A stretch of DNA of 64,000 bases, taken from contig NZ_SKFG01000001.1 of assembly GCF_004344915.1 (NCBI RefSeq), forward strand, positions 62,001 through 126,000, given 5' to 3'. Shown piece after piece: positions 43,894 to 52,833 of this stretch; the stretch's first letter is position 1, and each line of letters opens with the position of its first letter. The notes under the pieces were generated by a model, which was not told the origin of the DNA, did no database searches, and saw only the letters and a list, made by a program, of their open reading frames with translations. The position numbers were made by a program, and so were the translations under genes. The stretch comes from Paenibacillus albiflavus. Its GTDB lineage: Bacteria > Bacillota > Bacilli > Paenibacillales > NBRC-103111.

Positions 43894-44967
43894 TCATTTA
43901 TTTGGAATGGTAATTCCATTCAACTCTAGTGCCTTTTTTACCGCCTCCAGGTATTGATATCCATAGCGGCTATCGGGTTCCAGATAGGCTCCTTCCCCCC
44001 ATTCATTCCACGCATTAATAAATACAAAATCACTATTGTACAGTGTTCTAGCACGCAGAATTTGTTGACTGAGATAGTTAGTGAATTTTCCAGGATTTGC
44101 ACCCTGAAATATGAGAGCTTTATTTCCTAGACGGGGAGTATTATCCCAATCCACAAACGCTCCAGGGAAGACCTGTTTATTCGTTTCGGGCGGATTCCTA
44201 GACAGAAGCGATGTCCATAATTTGTCGTAGTCCATCACCCCAATATCCTGTTCTTGATTATCTTTTATCACTTTCCAGAGATCTTGGCATCCCCCATGAA
44301 TCCACGTATAATGAGGTTCAAACTCGACGCTGGCATCGAATCCGTTAACGTTCGGAATAGGAAATCCATTTAATGTCTCTACAAAGTAAATACCATCGAG
44401 CCCGTTTTCTGTGGCAAGCTGGTTCCAATATTGAAGCATGGCTTCGCACTTTGGTATACCACCTGGTTGGTAAATGATAAAAACAGGCTTGTTATCAACC
44501 CGAATATATCTTTCATCCTTAAAAGCTTGTAATAAATAGTCAAAGTGCTGCTTCCAGTCTTGTTCGTCACCATAATCTTGTGGCATAAGCACATGACCGC
44601 TTAATCCGTCCCATCTGCGGGTCCATGGTTCATTGGCCCACGAAAGGCAAAAGGGCAAGTCAGGTTCACCCGTCCTCAGTACTTCGTTAAACGGTGTTTC
44701 CAGTAATTGCTTTCCTTTAAACCAGTAATGATAGTAGCAAAATCCGTAGATTCCGTATTGTTTTGCCAGCTCGGCCTGCCTCTTACGCGCGGAGGGATCA
44801 GATAAATCGTAGTAGTAGTTCTGATAGGGTTCACGCGGCTGATAATGCTGTGGGAATCGTGAGGAAGCTTTTTTCGTATTTGTCCATTCTGTAAATCCTT
44901 CTCCCCACCAACTATCATTTTCTGGAATCCTGTGAAATTGGGGTAAGTAAAATGCAATAATCTTCAC
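43894..44967 (-). CDS. WbsX-family glycan-active protein (GH99-like fold)
   Basis: 357 residues matching the WbsX family found in polysaccharide gene clusters: 'IIAFYLPQFHRIPENDSWWGEGFTEWTNTKKA', 'YGFCYYHYWFKGKQLLE', 'CLSWANEPWTRRWDG' and 'FVFINAWNEWGEGAYLEPD' are its hallmark blocks; the acidic residues in 'NEWGEG' correspond to GH99-type active sites. It is annotated in various genomes as glycosyltransferase or glycoside hydrolase; the reaction is not established. I choose a GTG start at 44967, seven bases after GAGGAGGG. It follows the nucleotidyltransferase gene by 35 bp, probably one operon. Confidence 0.85.
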   Translation of the reverse strand: MKIIAFYLPQFHRIPENDSWWGEGFTEWTNTKKASSRFPQHYQPREPYQNYYYDLSDPSARKRQAELAKQYGIYGFCYYHYWFKGKQLLETPFNEVLRTGEPDLPFCLSWANEPWTRRWDGLSGHVLMPQDYGDEQDWKQHFDYLLQAFKDERYIRVDNKPVFIIYQPGGIPKCEAMLQYWNQLATENGLDGIYFVETLNGFPIPNVNGFDASVEFEPHYTWIHGGCQDLWKVIKDNQEQDIGVMDYDKLWTSLLSRNPPETNKQVFPGAFVDWDNTPRLGNKALIFQGANPGKFTNYLSQQILRARTLYNSDFVFINAWNEWGEGAYLEPDSRYGYQYLEAVKKALELNGITIPNK

Positions 44968-45002
44968 AATTTTTCCCTCCTCGTTAGACAACAATCCAAC
45001 CC

Positions 45003-45734
45003 TTACAGGCCTAGACCCTCAAAATCAATGCTACTTGCCAGTTTGTTCGCTTTGGCCAATGATCCGTGAGTACCAGCATCTGTCCACCAGCCTTGAATCA
45101 CATCGTATGTTAACTCATTATTCTCAAGGTATTTATTATTAACATCCGTTATTTCGAGTTCTCCACGATCAGATGGTTTAAGAGTTTTGATAATATCAAA
45201 TACTCGGCTGTCATACATATAAATGCCAGTTACCGCATACCCACTCTTCGGGATTTTGGGCTTCTCTTCAATAGATATGATTCGATCATTCTTAAACTCA
45301 GGTACACCATACCGCTCAGGATCAGAGACCTCTTTAATTAGAATTTTGGCGCCTTTCGACTGCTTAATAAAATTTTCCACGTATGATCCAATATGGTCAT
45401 TGAAGACATTGTCACCCAGTATAACGGTAAAGAGATCTGTCCCGATAAAGGTCTCAGCCAATCCGATCGCTTGGGCAATCCCACCTGCCTCATCTTGAAC
45501 CTTATAAGTAAATTCTGTTCCAAACTCTCGCCCGTTCCCTAAGTGATTTACAACAGAGCCCATATGTTCCTTACCCGTCACGATAAGGATTTCGTGGATG
45601 TTGGCCTGCAGCAGTTTATATATAGGATGATAGATCATGGGATACTTTCCTACTGGCAATAAATGTTTATTTGTGACTTTTGTAAGGGGGTACAACCTGG
45701 AACCGGTCCCTCCCGCAAGAATGACACCTTTCAT
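45003..45734 (-). CDS. sugar-1-phosphate nucleotidyltransferase (RmlA-like, short form)
   Basis: 243 residues: 'GVILAGGTGSRLYPLTKVTNKHLLPVG' (nucleotide-binding signature), 'FTVILGDNVFND' (metal-binding Asp), 'IEEKPKIPKSGYAVTGIYMYD' and 'WWTDAGTHGSL'. These are the marks of glucose-1-phosphate thymidylyltransferases such as RmlA and B. subtilis SpsI. It would supply dTDP-sugar for spore-surface glycans. The start at 45734 is nine bases after AAGG; a SigK-like promoter lies 20-47 bp upstream. WbsX-like gene follows. Confidence 0.88.
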   Translation of the reverse strand: MKGVILAGGTGSRLYPLTKVTNKHLLPVGKYPMIYHPIYKLLQANIHEILIVTGKEHMGSVVNHLGNGREFGTEFTYKVQDEAGGIAQAIGLAETFIGTDLFTVILGDNVFNDHIGSYVENFIKQSKGAKILIKEVSDPERYGVPEFKNDRIISIEEKPKIPKSGYAVTGIYMYDSRVFDIIKTLKPSDRGELEITDVNNKYLENNELTYDVIQGWWTDAGTHGSLAKANKLASSIDFEGLGL

Positions 45735-45754
45735 TGTCACCATCCTTTTTTATT

Positions 45755-45781
45755 CATGTTATGTTTCTCAAACTGGTTTGT
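45755..45781 (-). promoter_or_regulatory. SigK-like promoter of the nucleotidyltransferase-wbsX unit
   Basis: -10 CATAACATG (complement of 45755-45763; one mismatch to CATANNNTA) with AC at the complement of 45780-45781, 16 bp upstream. Confidence 0.5.
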
Positions 45782-45854
45782 TACGGAAAAAAATGGTTTC
45801 ATTCTGTAGTGATGAGATTTTCAACGAGCATTGTTAGAATGAGCTTTATAACTA

Positions 45855-45928
45855 AAAGAGCTGTCCCTAGATCGGTCAAGATCTTGGAACAGCTCTCTTT
45901 TGATAGGGCTTTTTTCATAAGAGCCCTG
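45855..45928 (-). terminator. two stem-loops after the Fe-S metallochaperone-like gene
   Basis: AGGGCT/AGCCCT (45906-45928) and a longer AAGAGCTGT…ACAGCTCT hairpin (45855-45900), with T-runs leftward. Confidence 0.65.
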
Positions 45929-45929
45929 A

Positions 45930-46385
45930 TTATTTTAAGATATGATAACTTCGAATGAATGCTGTTACATTGCCCAAACAACAAGCTCCTTGTGGATTAT
46001 TAACGTCACAACCACAACGGTTAGCTTGCACTTGATCTCGTATATGGTCAATTGGATGCTGACTTTTCAGATCAGCTTGCATTAATCGTTCTCTTGTCCA
46101 TCCAAAGCAGTAGCAAACAGGAACATCCACTGCATCGTCCTTTTGGAATACAGTGACTTTGACCATATCTTTGCTAAAGGTCTGTACACTGCTAAAATAC
46201 ACAACATCGCAAGACGAATTTCCACAAAAAACGTAGGTCAATTCAGGTTGAATCCTTTCTAGCGCTGCTGGTTTAAGCATTGCTTTTAACGTAATCAATT
46301 GAACACTTTTACCCTTTTGCTTGCATACAGGGCATAGATTAGTTGTGGTTGGATTCTCGATAGACGTTTGACAACAGCTATCCAT
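45930..46385 (-). CDS. CopZ-N-terminal-like iron-sulfur/zinc-binding protein
   Basis: 151 residues with 13 cysteines. The N-terminal CPVC zinc-binding pair, 'YVFCGNSSCDVVYFS' and 'VPVCYCFGWTRE', and a C-terminal 'RCGCDVNNPQGACCLGNV' resemble the N-terminal domain of the Archaeoglobus CopZ copper chaperone, with a BFD-type [2Fe-2S] cysteine cluster; similar proteins are annotated as iron-sulfur cluster-binding metallochaperones. No heavy-metal-associated (HMA) domain is present. Neighbouring genes are spore-surface genes on both sides, with no copper genes nearby. AGGAGTGATC lies upstream of the ATG. Confidence 0.7.
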   Translation of the reverse strand: MDSCCQTSIENPTTTNLCPVCKQKGKSVQLITLKAMLKPAALERIQPELTYVFCGNSSCDVVYFSSVQTFSKDMVKVTVFQKDDAVDVPVCYCFGWTRERLMQADLKSQHPIDHIRDQVQANRCGCDVNNPQGACCLGNVTAFIRSYHILK

Positions 46386-46670
46386 TTACGATCACTCCTC
46401 ATGCAATATTCATTACCTTCAATGATACCACGTAATATTGTTATGATCATAACTAAATCATTTGCAGATTAATCACTAGTATTGGTATTCTTTCGAATTC
46501 AATAGATTTCGTACAGTATCTTAAAACATATGAATTTTCCACGGTAGTTTAATAACCTGCTAGACAAATAGACAGTTCCACTTAAATGCAGTCTTCATAT
46601 CATACATGGAAGAGCATACTACCATTTAGAGATGCCTATCACAAAATAAAAGAATAGGAGTTGAAAGAAA
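46386..46670. promoter_or_regulatory. intergenic region with a SigK-like -10 element
   Basis: CATATCATA (46596-46604) exactly fits CATANNNTA, 67 bp before the 46671 start; the AC position is not matched, so the -35 is weak. Nothing else is recognised in the 285 bp. Confidence 0.4.
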
Positions 46671-47093
46671 TTGGCAGACTTTATTTTTGTGAATTTTGTG
46701 CTTGTACCTGGTGAGGTGATTACTAACGGATCTCCAATCAGAATCGGTGACGGGATCGTTACTCAGCAAGGTTCTGCGATCGTGCGTAACAATGACACAG
46801 AACTCAACCTGACGCAAGCCGGATTTTATCTAGTAAATTACTCGGTTAGTAATTTCACCCCAGGCAACACACGTATTGAAACTATTATCAATCTGCGTAA
46901 CACCAATCTAAACGAAACTTTAGCCATCGGACCTTCGTCAACCGTTTCAGGTGACACCGTTGCTACAGCTGCTTCTACTGAGATTCTGCAAGCATTTTCT
47001 GGTATAAACAATATTTTCAAAGTTCTCAATCATTCAAATAACAATCTGACAGAAGGCGCTCGTATAAACTTAACTATTTTTAAAATCGCTTAA
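46671..47093 (+). CDS. stand-alone jelly-roll-like spore-surface protein
   Basis: 140 residues, beta-rich, no cysteine and no signal peptide. 'VPGEVITNGSPIRIGDGIVTQQGSAIVRNNDTELNLTQAGFYLVNYSVSNFTPG' matches the BclA C-terminal/C1q-TNF-like pattern ('L-x-x-A/T-G-x-Y-x-V-N-Y' strand), comparable with the 32122 protein. Many Asn/Thr. A TTG start at 46671 is used because AGGAG lies about ten bases upstream and no ATG is available near. It may cap collagen-like filaments or self-assemble on the spore. Confidence 0.68.
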   Translation: MADFIFVNFVLVPGEVITNGSPIRIGDGIVTQQGSAIVRNNDTELNLTQAGFYLVNYSVSNFTPGNTRIETIINLRNTNLNETLAIGPSSTVSGDTVATAASTEILQAFSGINNIFKVLNHSNNNLTEGARINLTIFKIA

Positions 47094-47103
47094 ATGCAAT
47101 ACG

Positions 47104-47140
47104 CCAATCCAATGTTCTGCATAGGATTGGCTTTATCTTT
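47104..47140 (+). terminator. terminator of the jelly-roll gene
   Basis: CCAATCC (47104-47110) pairs with GGATTGG (47124-47130), tail CTTTATCTTT. Confidence 0.7.
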
Positions 47141-47144
47141 ATAG

Positions 47145-47171
47145 GAAAAAAGAGAGGCATTGCCCCTCTTT
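47145..47171 (-). terminator. terminator of the uvrA-like gene
   Basis: AAAGAGAGGC (47149-47158) pairs with GCCCCTCTTT (47162-47171) with one G-T type mismatch; leftward tail TTTTTTCC. Confidence 0.7.
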
Positions 47172-47186
47172 ATTCCTATATTTAAT

Positions 47187-49442
47187 TTACTTCAAGTATC
47201 TACCCGTAATCGACTGCTCCGCATGGATGATCTGTGAAGGTATGCCCTCGAACACCACCTGGCCGCCCTTGTTGCCTCCGTCCGGTCCCATATCGATGAT
47301 CCAATCCGCTTGGCTGATCACATCGATGTTATGCTCGATGACTATCACTGTATTGCCAGCGTCCACGAGTCGGTTCATGATCCCTAGCAGATGATCGATA
47401 TCTGACATATGCAGTCCCGTCGTAGGCTCATCCATTACATAAATGCTGCCTTTCTTATGCAGCTCGCTTGCCAGCTTGATGCGCTGACATTCCCCGCCTG
47501 AGAGCGTGCTTAGCGGCTGGCCGAGTGTAATATAGTTCAGCCCCACATCGCTCATCGCCTGGAGCTTGCGCACAACCTCTTTTAACTCGAAAAATTCCAA
47601 TGCCTGCTCCACCGTCATCTCCAGCACTTCTGCAATTGATTTACCGTTCAACTTGTAAGCAAGCACCTCCTCCTTGAACCGTCTTCCTCCGCATACTTCG
47701 CATGGCAGCTTCACGCTGTCAAAGTATGATAGGTCGGTATACACAACACCCAGCCCTTGGCAGTTCTCGCAAGCCCCCTTGGAGTTGAAGCTGAACAAGC
47801 CTTGGTTCACCTTATTCGCGGAAGCAAACGCCTTGCGCACATCATCCATTATGCCCGTGTAAGTCGCAGGATTCGAACGAGTTGACACCCCTACCGCCGA
47901 TTGGTCGATAACAATTGCGTCTGTATGCTGACTGAGGAATACTTCGTTAATGAGCGTACTCTTACCCGAGCCGGCAACACCTGTAACTACTGTCAGCACT
48001 CCGGTTGGAATATCTACGCTTACGTTCCGCAGGTTATGAAGTGTGGCATCCTTAATGGATAACTTGCCAGTTGGCTGCCTGCATTCATGCTTGAGTTGGA
48101 GTGGTCGCTTCATATGAGTTCCTGTCAGTGTACCTGCCTCCAGCAAGCCTTGAACGTCTCCCTCAAACACGATGCTACCGCCGCGGCTGCCGGCGTGTGG
48201 CCCAACATCGACGATATGATCCGCGATCTTGATCACATCGGGATCATGCTCGACGACAATCACGGTATTTCCCTTGTCGCGTAGCTTCTGCAGCAATTCA
48301 TTTAACCGGTGCACATCGCGGGGGTGCAGGCCAACACTTGGCTCATCAAAGATGTAGGTGACATCCACCAGACTTCCGCTCAGATGCTTCACCATCTTGA
48401 CGCGCTGTGACTCCCCACCAGATAATGTATCCGTCTCACGGTCTAGCGTTAGGTAATCAAGTCCAATATCGACCAGATGCTGCAGCCGCTCTCTCAGTGA
48501 TTTGACGATTGGCGCTGCGACAGCATCGTCAATCTCTCGAATGACGCTGATGAGCTGGCCGACCTCCAAGGAGGACATCTCTGCAATGTTGAGTCCATTG
48601 ATCCTGCAGCCAAGCGCGGCCTGACTGAGTCTCGCTCCGTGGCAGCTTGAGCAAGTACCCTCGATGATGAATGGCGCAACAGTTTGTTGCGTGCGCTCAG
48701 ACATCGTTTTCACATCCCGTTTGATGTACTTGTTCGTAAACTTCTCGATGCAGCCTTCCACCGTAATGTTCACAGACTTCCCGCCAAACTGCGTCGCCAC
48801 CTTCTTCGCCTTGCCGTATAGCAGTTGATCAAGCTCCTCCTCCGAATAATCACTCAGCTTCTTGTCAGGATCAAATGGCCCCGATTGCACAAGCATCGTC
48901 TGATCTAAACTGTCCGCCGAATAACCCGGTAACATGATTGCACCTTCATTTAAGGACTTTGACTTATCCAGCGCCTTGCTCATGTCAACGCGTAAGCTGC
49001 GACCAATTCCGTTACACTCAGGACACATGCCTTGCGGATCGTTAAACGAGAACATTTGCGCCGGTCCAACATAAGGCTGTCCCACTCGGGAGAAGAGAAG
49101 ACGGAGAATCGGAGAAATATCGGTAATCGTTCCCATCGTAGAATGAGAACCGCCACCCAGCCGCTTCTGATCCACAATAACAGCCATGCTCAGGTTCTCG
49201 ATTGCGTCTGCATCCGGTTGAGGGAAACGCGGGAGAAAGGTGCGTACGAACATGCTGAAGTTTTCGTTTAGCAAACGCTGAGATTCGGCAGCAATCGTAT
49301 CGAAAACAATGGATGACTTACCAGATCCGGATACTCCTGTGAAGATCGTGATCTTCCGCTTAGGAATGCGCAAGGATACGTTCTTCAGATTGTTTTCCCT
49401 CGCACCCGAGATTACGATATATTCCTGATTAGATTCGCTCAT
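47187..49442 (-). CDS. short UvrA-like ABC ATPase (UvrA2/drug-resistance type)
   Basis: 751 residues against about 950 for canonical UvrA. Two ABC modules: first Walker A 'GVSGSGKSSIVFDT', signature 'LSGGESQRVKM', Walker B 'YIFDEPSVGLHP'; second 'GVAGSGKSTLINEV', 'LSGGECQRIKL', 'IYVMDEPTTGLHMSD'. Zinc-binding CxxC pairs are seen as CPECNGIG, CSSCHGAR, CENCQGLG and CEVCGGRR. The shortness comes from a reduced insertion region in the first half. Short UvrA homologues can protect against DNA-binding drugs. I start at 49442, ten bases after AAAGG. It is separate from uvrB; the ABC permease operon follows upstream by 118 bp. Confidence 0.85.
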   Translation of the reverse strand: MSESNQEYIVISGARENNLKNVSLRIPKRKITIFTGVSGSGKSSIVFDTIAAESQRLLNENFSMFVRTFLPRFPQPDADAIENLSMAVIVDQKRLGGGSHSTMGTITDISPILRLLFSRVGQPYVGPAQMFSFNDPQGMCPECNGIGRSLRVDMSKALDKSKSLNEGAIMLPGYSADSLDQTMLVQSGPFDPDKKLSDYSEEELDQLLYGKAKKVATQFGGKSVNITVEGCIEKFTNKYIKRDVKTMSERTQQTVAPFIIEGTCSSCHGARLSQAALGCRINGLNIAEMSSLEVGQLISVIREIDDAVAAPIVKSLRERLQHLVDIGLDYLTLDRETDTLSGGESQRVKMVKHLSGSLVDVTYIFDEPSVGLHPRDVHRLNELLQKLRDKGNTVIVVEHDPDVIKIADHIVDVGPHAGSRGGSIVFEGDVQGLLEAGTLTGTHMKRPLQLKHECRQPTGKLSIKDATLHNLRNVSVDIPTGVLTVVTGVAGSGKSTLINEVFLSQHTDAIVIDQSAVGVSTRSNPATYTGIMDDVRKAFASANKVNQGLFSFNSKGACENCQGLGVVYTDLSYFDSVKLPCEVCGGRRFKEEVLAYKLNGKSIAEVLEMTVEQALEFFELKEVVRKLQAMSDVGLNYITLGQPLSTLSGGECQRIKLASELHKKGSIYVMDEPTTGLHMSDIDHLLGIMNRLVDAGNTVIVIEHNIDVISQADWIIDMGPDGGNKGGQVVFEGIPSQIIHAEQSITGRYLK

Positions 49443-49560
49443 GCTTATCAACCTTTCGATCATGTTAATTTCAAATAATATTAACATTGTACCATTTATC
49501 GTACATTGATAGTCGAGCAAACCGAACTTGCACCTATTATTGGTCGTAGCATCCAGTATT

Positions 49561-51894
49561 TTATTCTATACTTTTCAATGATCCAATCATATTGATATTA
49601 GTCACTTTTCTCCTAAGCAGTAAGTTAGCTAGGATGGTGAGTATGAATGCAAGAATAACGGCTATCAATATAACAAATATATTAAATTTATCTGGGATTT
49701 GTTGATGGGTACTAGACAGTGCCTTTACAATAAAAGTATAAATATAGCGACTGATCGGTATAGCTACAATTACCGATAAGGTGGTTAGTATGATGTTTTC
49801 AAAAAAGATAAGTCTGTTTATTCTATTTTTTTGATAGCCTAATACCTTAAGTGTTGCAAGCTCACGATTCCTTTCATAAATGTTGATGGAAGATATCGTA
49901 TATACGGCGCTAAAGGAGAGTATGACGGCACAAATGGTAAACATGATAAATACAAAACTGTTTTGTTTCAAAATATATTGAGCTGATTTCTTTAGACCCG
50001 TCTTATCTGCAATTGTATCTACATGAGGATCTTGTTCAAAGAAGTTACGAACACTTATAAGATCTGTAGAGCTATTTGCTTCAACTAAAAGCGAGGTTGG
50101 ACTATAGTTGATGTCAAAGCTTTTTAAATAGGCTGGTGTCATATAAAACGACGGATTCGAATACTGTGAAGATATTTGTAAAACCTTCGTATCTACAGTT
50201 TTATTATTAAGCTCTGGTGCTGTGAACTTTATTTGGATGATATCCCCTTCTACAATATGATATTTGTCGGCGTAAGATTTGGGTACCAGCACACCATTGT
50301 TTTCTAAAGATATCTCATTGTCATTTTCGTCAAAGAAATGAATGAGACTATTTTCTTTTTCAGTAACAACTAAAGTGGCATTTTCTTTTTTATCATCTTT
50401 TATGAATTCAACAGGAAAGTAAGATAAATCATAACTATTTTTAATACTGGAGGGTAGTTTTAACGTATCAGAAGATGTTCCGATCGTATAATCTACTCTT
50501 AAATCATAGGTATAAACATCTTCAACTTGGTTCGCTACTTTTTGCAAGGCCGCTTGAGTGCCAAAAGCAGTGATCAATAAAACAGTGCTTACAATAACAC
50601 CGATAGAGCTCGCTAAAGCTTTTGGTTTATTTAAGAAAATATTTCTCAAAATGAGTTTATAACTGTAGGAAATGCGGCTCCATAGACCTGGAACTCTTTC
50701 TATCAATAGCTTTTTCATCGTCTTTGGCGGTTTAGGACGCATAGCCTGAGCAGCACGTTCTTTTAAAATGGTTCTACCACTTAAGTAACATGCTAGGACT
50801 CCAAAAGCACTAGAGAAAATGATGGGGGGAATAATTGAATAAAAAGAAAGTGAGTATGTAATGTCAGGCAGAGAGTGAGACCTTGCACTCGACCCAGTTA
50901 TCATTGGAATAAATACAGTAGCGGCAATGGCACTACCTAGGATTGAGCCTATTATACCTGCCAGTACAGGATATCCCATGTAATGTAGCCTGATTTTTCT
51001 GTTTTTTATACCCAAAGCTTTCATAATACCTACTTGATTTCTTTGAGAATCTATAATCCTCGACATGGTTAGAAATAGGATAGTAGCTGAAATCAAAAAG
51101 AGAACTAAAGGTACAACCTTACTCATCATACCATTATTATAAATCGTTTGATTTAATTTAGAATAACTGAAAGTCCGTTCTTTACTTACTTGGTTTAAAT
51201 AAGAAAGTTGTTTGGATTGTACTTCAATGGATTGACCTAATTTATCAATATTGTAACCATCTTGCGCATCAATCACGATTTCATTATAGTAAAAGCCATC
51301 TGCGATTTCAGGTATTGTCTCCTCCGCAATATAAGCTACTCCGTAGGCTTTATGGTCTTGTGTTTCGTTCTTTTTTACATGTTCAACATTCTCGCACAAG
51401 CCGCTAATGATAAACTTTAAATCTCTTCCATTCGTATTTATACTGATTTGATCACCGACATGATACTGATGTTCTTTTGCATAATGGGAATCTAATAAGA
51501 TTTCATCCTTTTTTGTCGGAATACTACCCTCAATCATAGTAGGCGTATTTATTTCATTGTTTACAGGGATCGAGTGAATTTTTATTGAAGTTTTATAATC
51601 TTCAATGGCTTGCGTGGCATCAAAGGTATAACGTCCTTCTATTTTTTTAATACCTTCAACTTTGCTTAAACCAGCTACATCATCTTTGGAAATTTGACTA
51701 TAATACACATTTAAGTCACTTAAATTATGTTCTTTATAGTAATCCTTCGTATAAGCACTAAGCTTATCGCTATAAGTTACCAGCCCCCCATAGAAAAAAG
51801 CTCCTACAGCGATAACCAAAACTAAGGCTATAAATTGCCCAATCGATTGTTTAATATCCCTTACTAATTTTAAAAATAATTTCATAATTACCAC
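49561..51894 (-). CDS. FtsX/MacB-type ABC transporter permease
   Basis: 777 residues. A first membrane segment (about 15-38), a large extracellular region, three segments (about 255-375), a short loop, a segment near 430, a second large extracellular domain, and three C-terminal segments ending …NLLLRRKVTNINMIGSLKSIE. This is the 'full-length' duplicated FtsX type found in lipid or peptide exporters of Bacillota. It overlaps the ATPase gene by 7 bp. Substrate unknown; a GntR/YtrA operator in front of the operon suggests a cell-envelope stress or antibiotic response. Confidence 0.87.
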   Translation of the reverse strand: MVIMKLFLKLVRDIKQSIGQFIALVLVIAVGAFFYGGLVTYSDKLSAYTKDYYKEHNLSDLNVYYSQISKDDVAGLSKVEGIKKIEGRYTFDATQAIEDYKTSIKIHSIPVNNEINTPTMIEGSIPTKKDEILLDSHYAKEHQYHVGDQISINTNGRDLKFIISGLCENVEHVKKNETQDHKAYGVAYIAEETIPEIADGFYYNEIVIDAQDGYNIDKLGQSIEVQSKQLSYLNQVSKERTFSYSKLNQTIYNNGMMSKVVPLVLFLISATILFLTMSRIIDSQRNQVGIMKALGIKNRKIRLHYMGYPVLAGIIGSILGSAIAATVFIPMITGSSARSHSLPDITYSLSFYSIIPPIIFSSAFGVLACYLSGRTILKERAAQAMRPKPPKTMKKLLIERVPGLWSRISYSYKLILRNIFLNKPKALASSIGVIVSTVLLITAFGTQAALQKVANQVEDVYTYDLRVDYTIGTSSDTLKLPSSIKNSYDLSYFPVEFIKDDKKENATLVVTEKENSLIHFFDENDNEISLENNGVLVPKSYADKYHIVEGDIIQIKFTAPELNNKTVDTKVLQISSQYSNPSFYMTPAYLKSFDINYSPTSLLVEANSSTDLISVRNFFEQDPHVDTIADKTGLKKSAQYILKQNSFVFIMFTICAVILSFSAVYTISSINIYERNRELATLKVLGYQKNRINRLIFFENIILTTLSVIVAIPISRYIYTFIVKALSSTHQQIPDKFNIFVILIAVILAFILTILANLLLRRKVTNINMIGSLKSIE

Positions 51895-52592
51895 TCGATC
51901 CCTTCGACACTTTGTTTTTCATCATTAATTGTAATGCTTTCTATCATTCCGCTCTTCACTTTAATAATTTTATCGGCCATAGGAGCAATTGCGGAATTAT
52001 GCGTTACCAAGATGACGCACTTTTTCGTTTCCTTGTTCAAATCCTGAAGAAGCTTCAAAACGGACTTGCCCGTCACATAATCCAAAGCGCCAGTTGGTTC
52101 ATCACAGAGTAAAAGTAAAGGATTTTTGGCAACAGCTCGAGCTATAGCCACTCTTTGTTGTTCTCCTCCAGAGAGCTGGGAAGGGAAGTTTTTGATTCGA
52201 TTCGTCAATCCAACTTTATGTAATATGTCTTTAGCATCCAGATGGTCTTTACATACTTCAGTGGCAAATTCAACATTCTCCAGCGCGTTTAAATTCGGAA
52301 TTAAGTTATAGAATTGAAATACAAAGCCAACTTTCTCTCCGCGATATGATGTTAATTTCCTTTCTCCGAAGCTTGTTATTTCTTGTTCACCAACAAACAC
52401 TTGACCTGAAGTAGCCGTATCCATTCCGCCAAGTATATTCAAAAGTGTACTTTTGCCGGCACCGCTTGCACCCAATATAACGACGAATTCTCCCTCTGAT
52501 ATAGAAAAATTAACACCATCCAAAGCCTTGATTGGCACTTCTCCTACTTTGTATTCTTTCGTTACTTGTTTGAATTCGATTAGTTTTTTCAC
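51888..52592 (-). CDS. LolD/MacB-type ABC transporter ATP-binding protein
   Basis: 234 residues with Walker A '[14 protein letters not shown]', Q-loop '[21 protein letters not shown]', signature '[14 protein letters not shown]', Walker B '[13 protein letters not shown]' and H-loop 'VILVTHNSA', all intact. It energises the FtsX-type permease encoded next to it. A dyad close to that before the divergent GntR gene lies 79-102 bp upstream of the start. Confidence 0.93.
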   Translation of the reverse strand: MKKLIEFKQVTKEYKVGEVPIKALDGVNFSISEGEFVVILGASGAGKSTLLNILGGMDTATSGQVFVGEQEITSFGERKLTSYRGEKVGFVFQFYNLIPNLNALENVEFATEVCKDHLDAKDILHKVGLTNRIKNFPSQLSGGEQQRVAIARAVAKNPLLLLCDEPTGALDYVTGKSVLKLLQDLNKETKKCVILVTHNSAIAPMADKIIKVKSGMIESITINDEKQSVEGIEW

Positions 52593-52670
52593 TTCTTACA
52601 TCTCCTCGTATCGTATTAATTGAAATTTCTGAAGTTATCCTTTGCTAAGTCTTTTTGCCATTAGCATATT

Positions 52671-52694
52671 AGTATGTTACTCATGTAGCATACT
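52671..52694. promoter_or_regulatory. GntR operator copy 1 (before the LolD-type ATPase gene)
   Basis: AGTATGTTAC, 4 bp, GTAGCATACT: an inverted repeat with 9 of 10 positions symmetric, sharing GTATGTTA…CATAC with the operator at 52790-52811. Confidence 0.6.
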
Positions 52695-52762
52695 ATAATG
52701 CACGTGCAAATTATTGTCAATTACCGATCGAATGTTCGTAATATCGATCGAGCCAACGGATA

Positions 52763-52791
52763 TTGACAATTGAATGCACATAAACTATGGT
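52763..52791 (+). promoter_or_regulatory. promoter of the gntR-ABC operon
   Basis: TTGACA (52763-52768), 17-bp spacer, TATGGT (52786-52791). Its -10 end overlaps the operator at 52790-52811, fitting repression. Confidence 0.65.
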
Positions 52792-52811
52792 ATGTTAGAT
52801 AGGTAACATAC
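52790..52811. promoter_or_regulatory. GntR operator copy 2 (before gntR)
   Basis: GTATGTTA, 6 bp, TAACATAC: a perfect 8-bp inverted repeat lying at the expected transcription start of gntR. Confidence 0.7.
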
Positions 52812-52833
52812 TAATAAGATGAATGGTGAGGCA

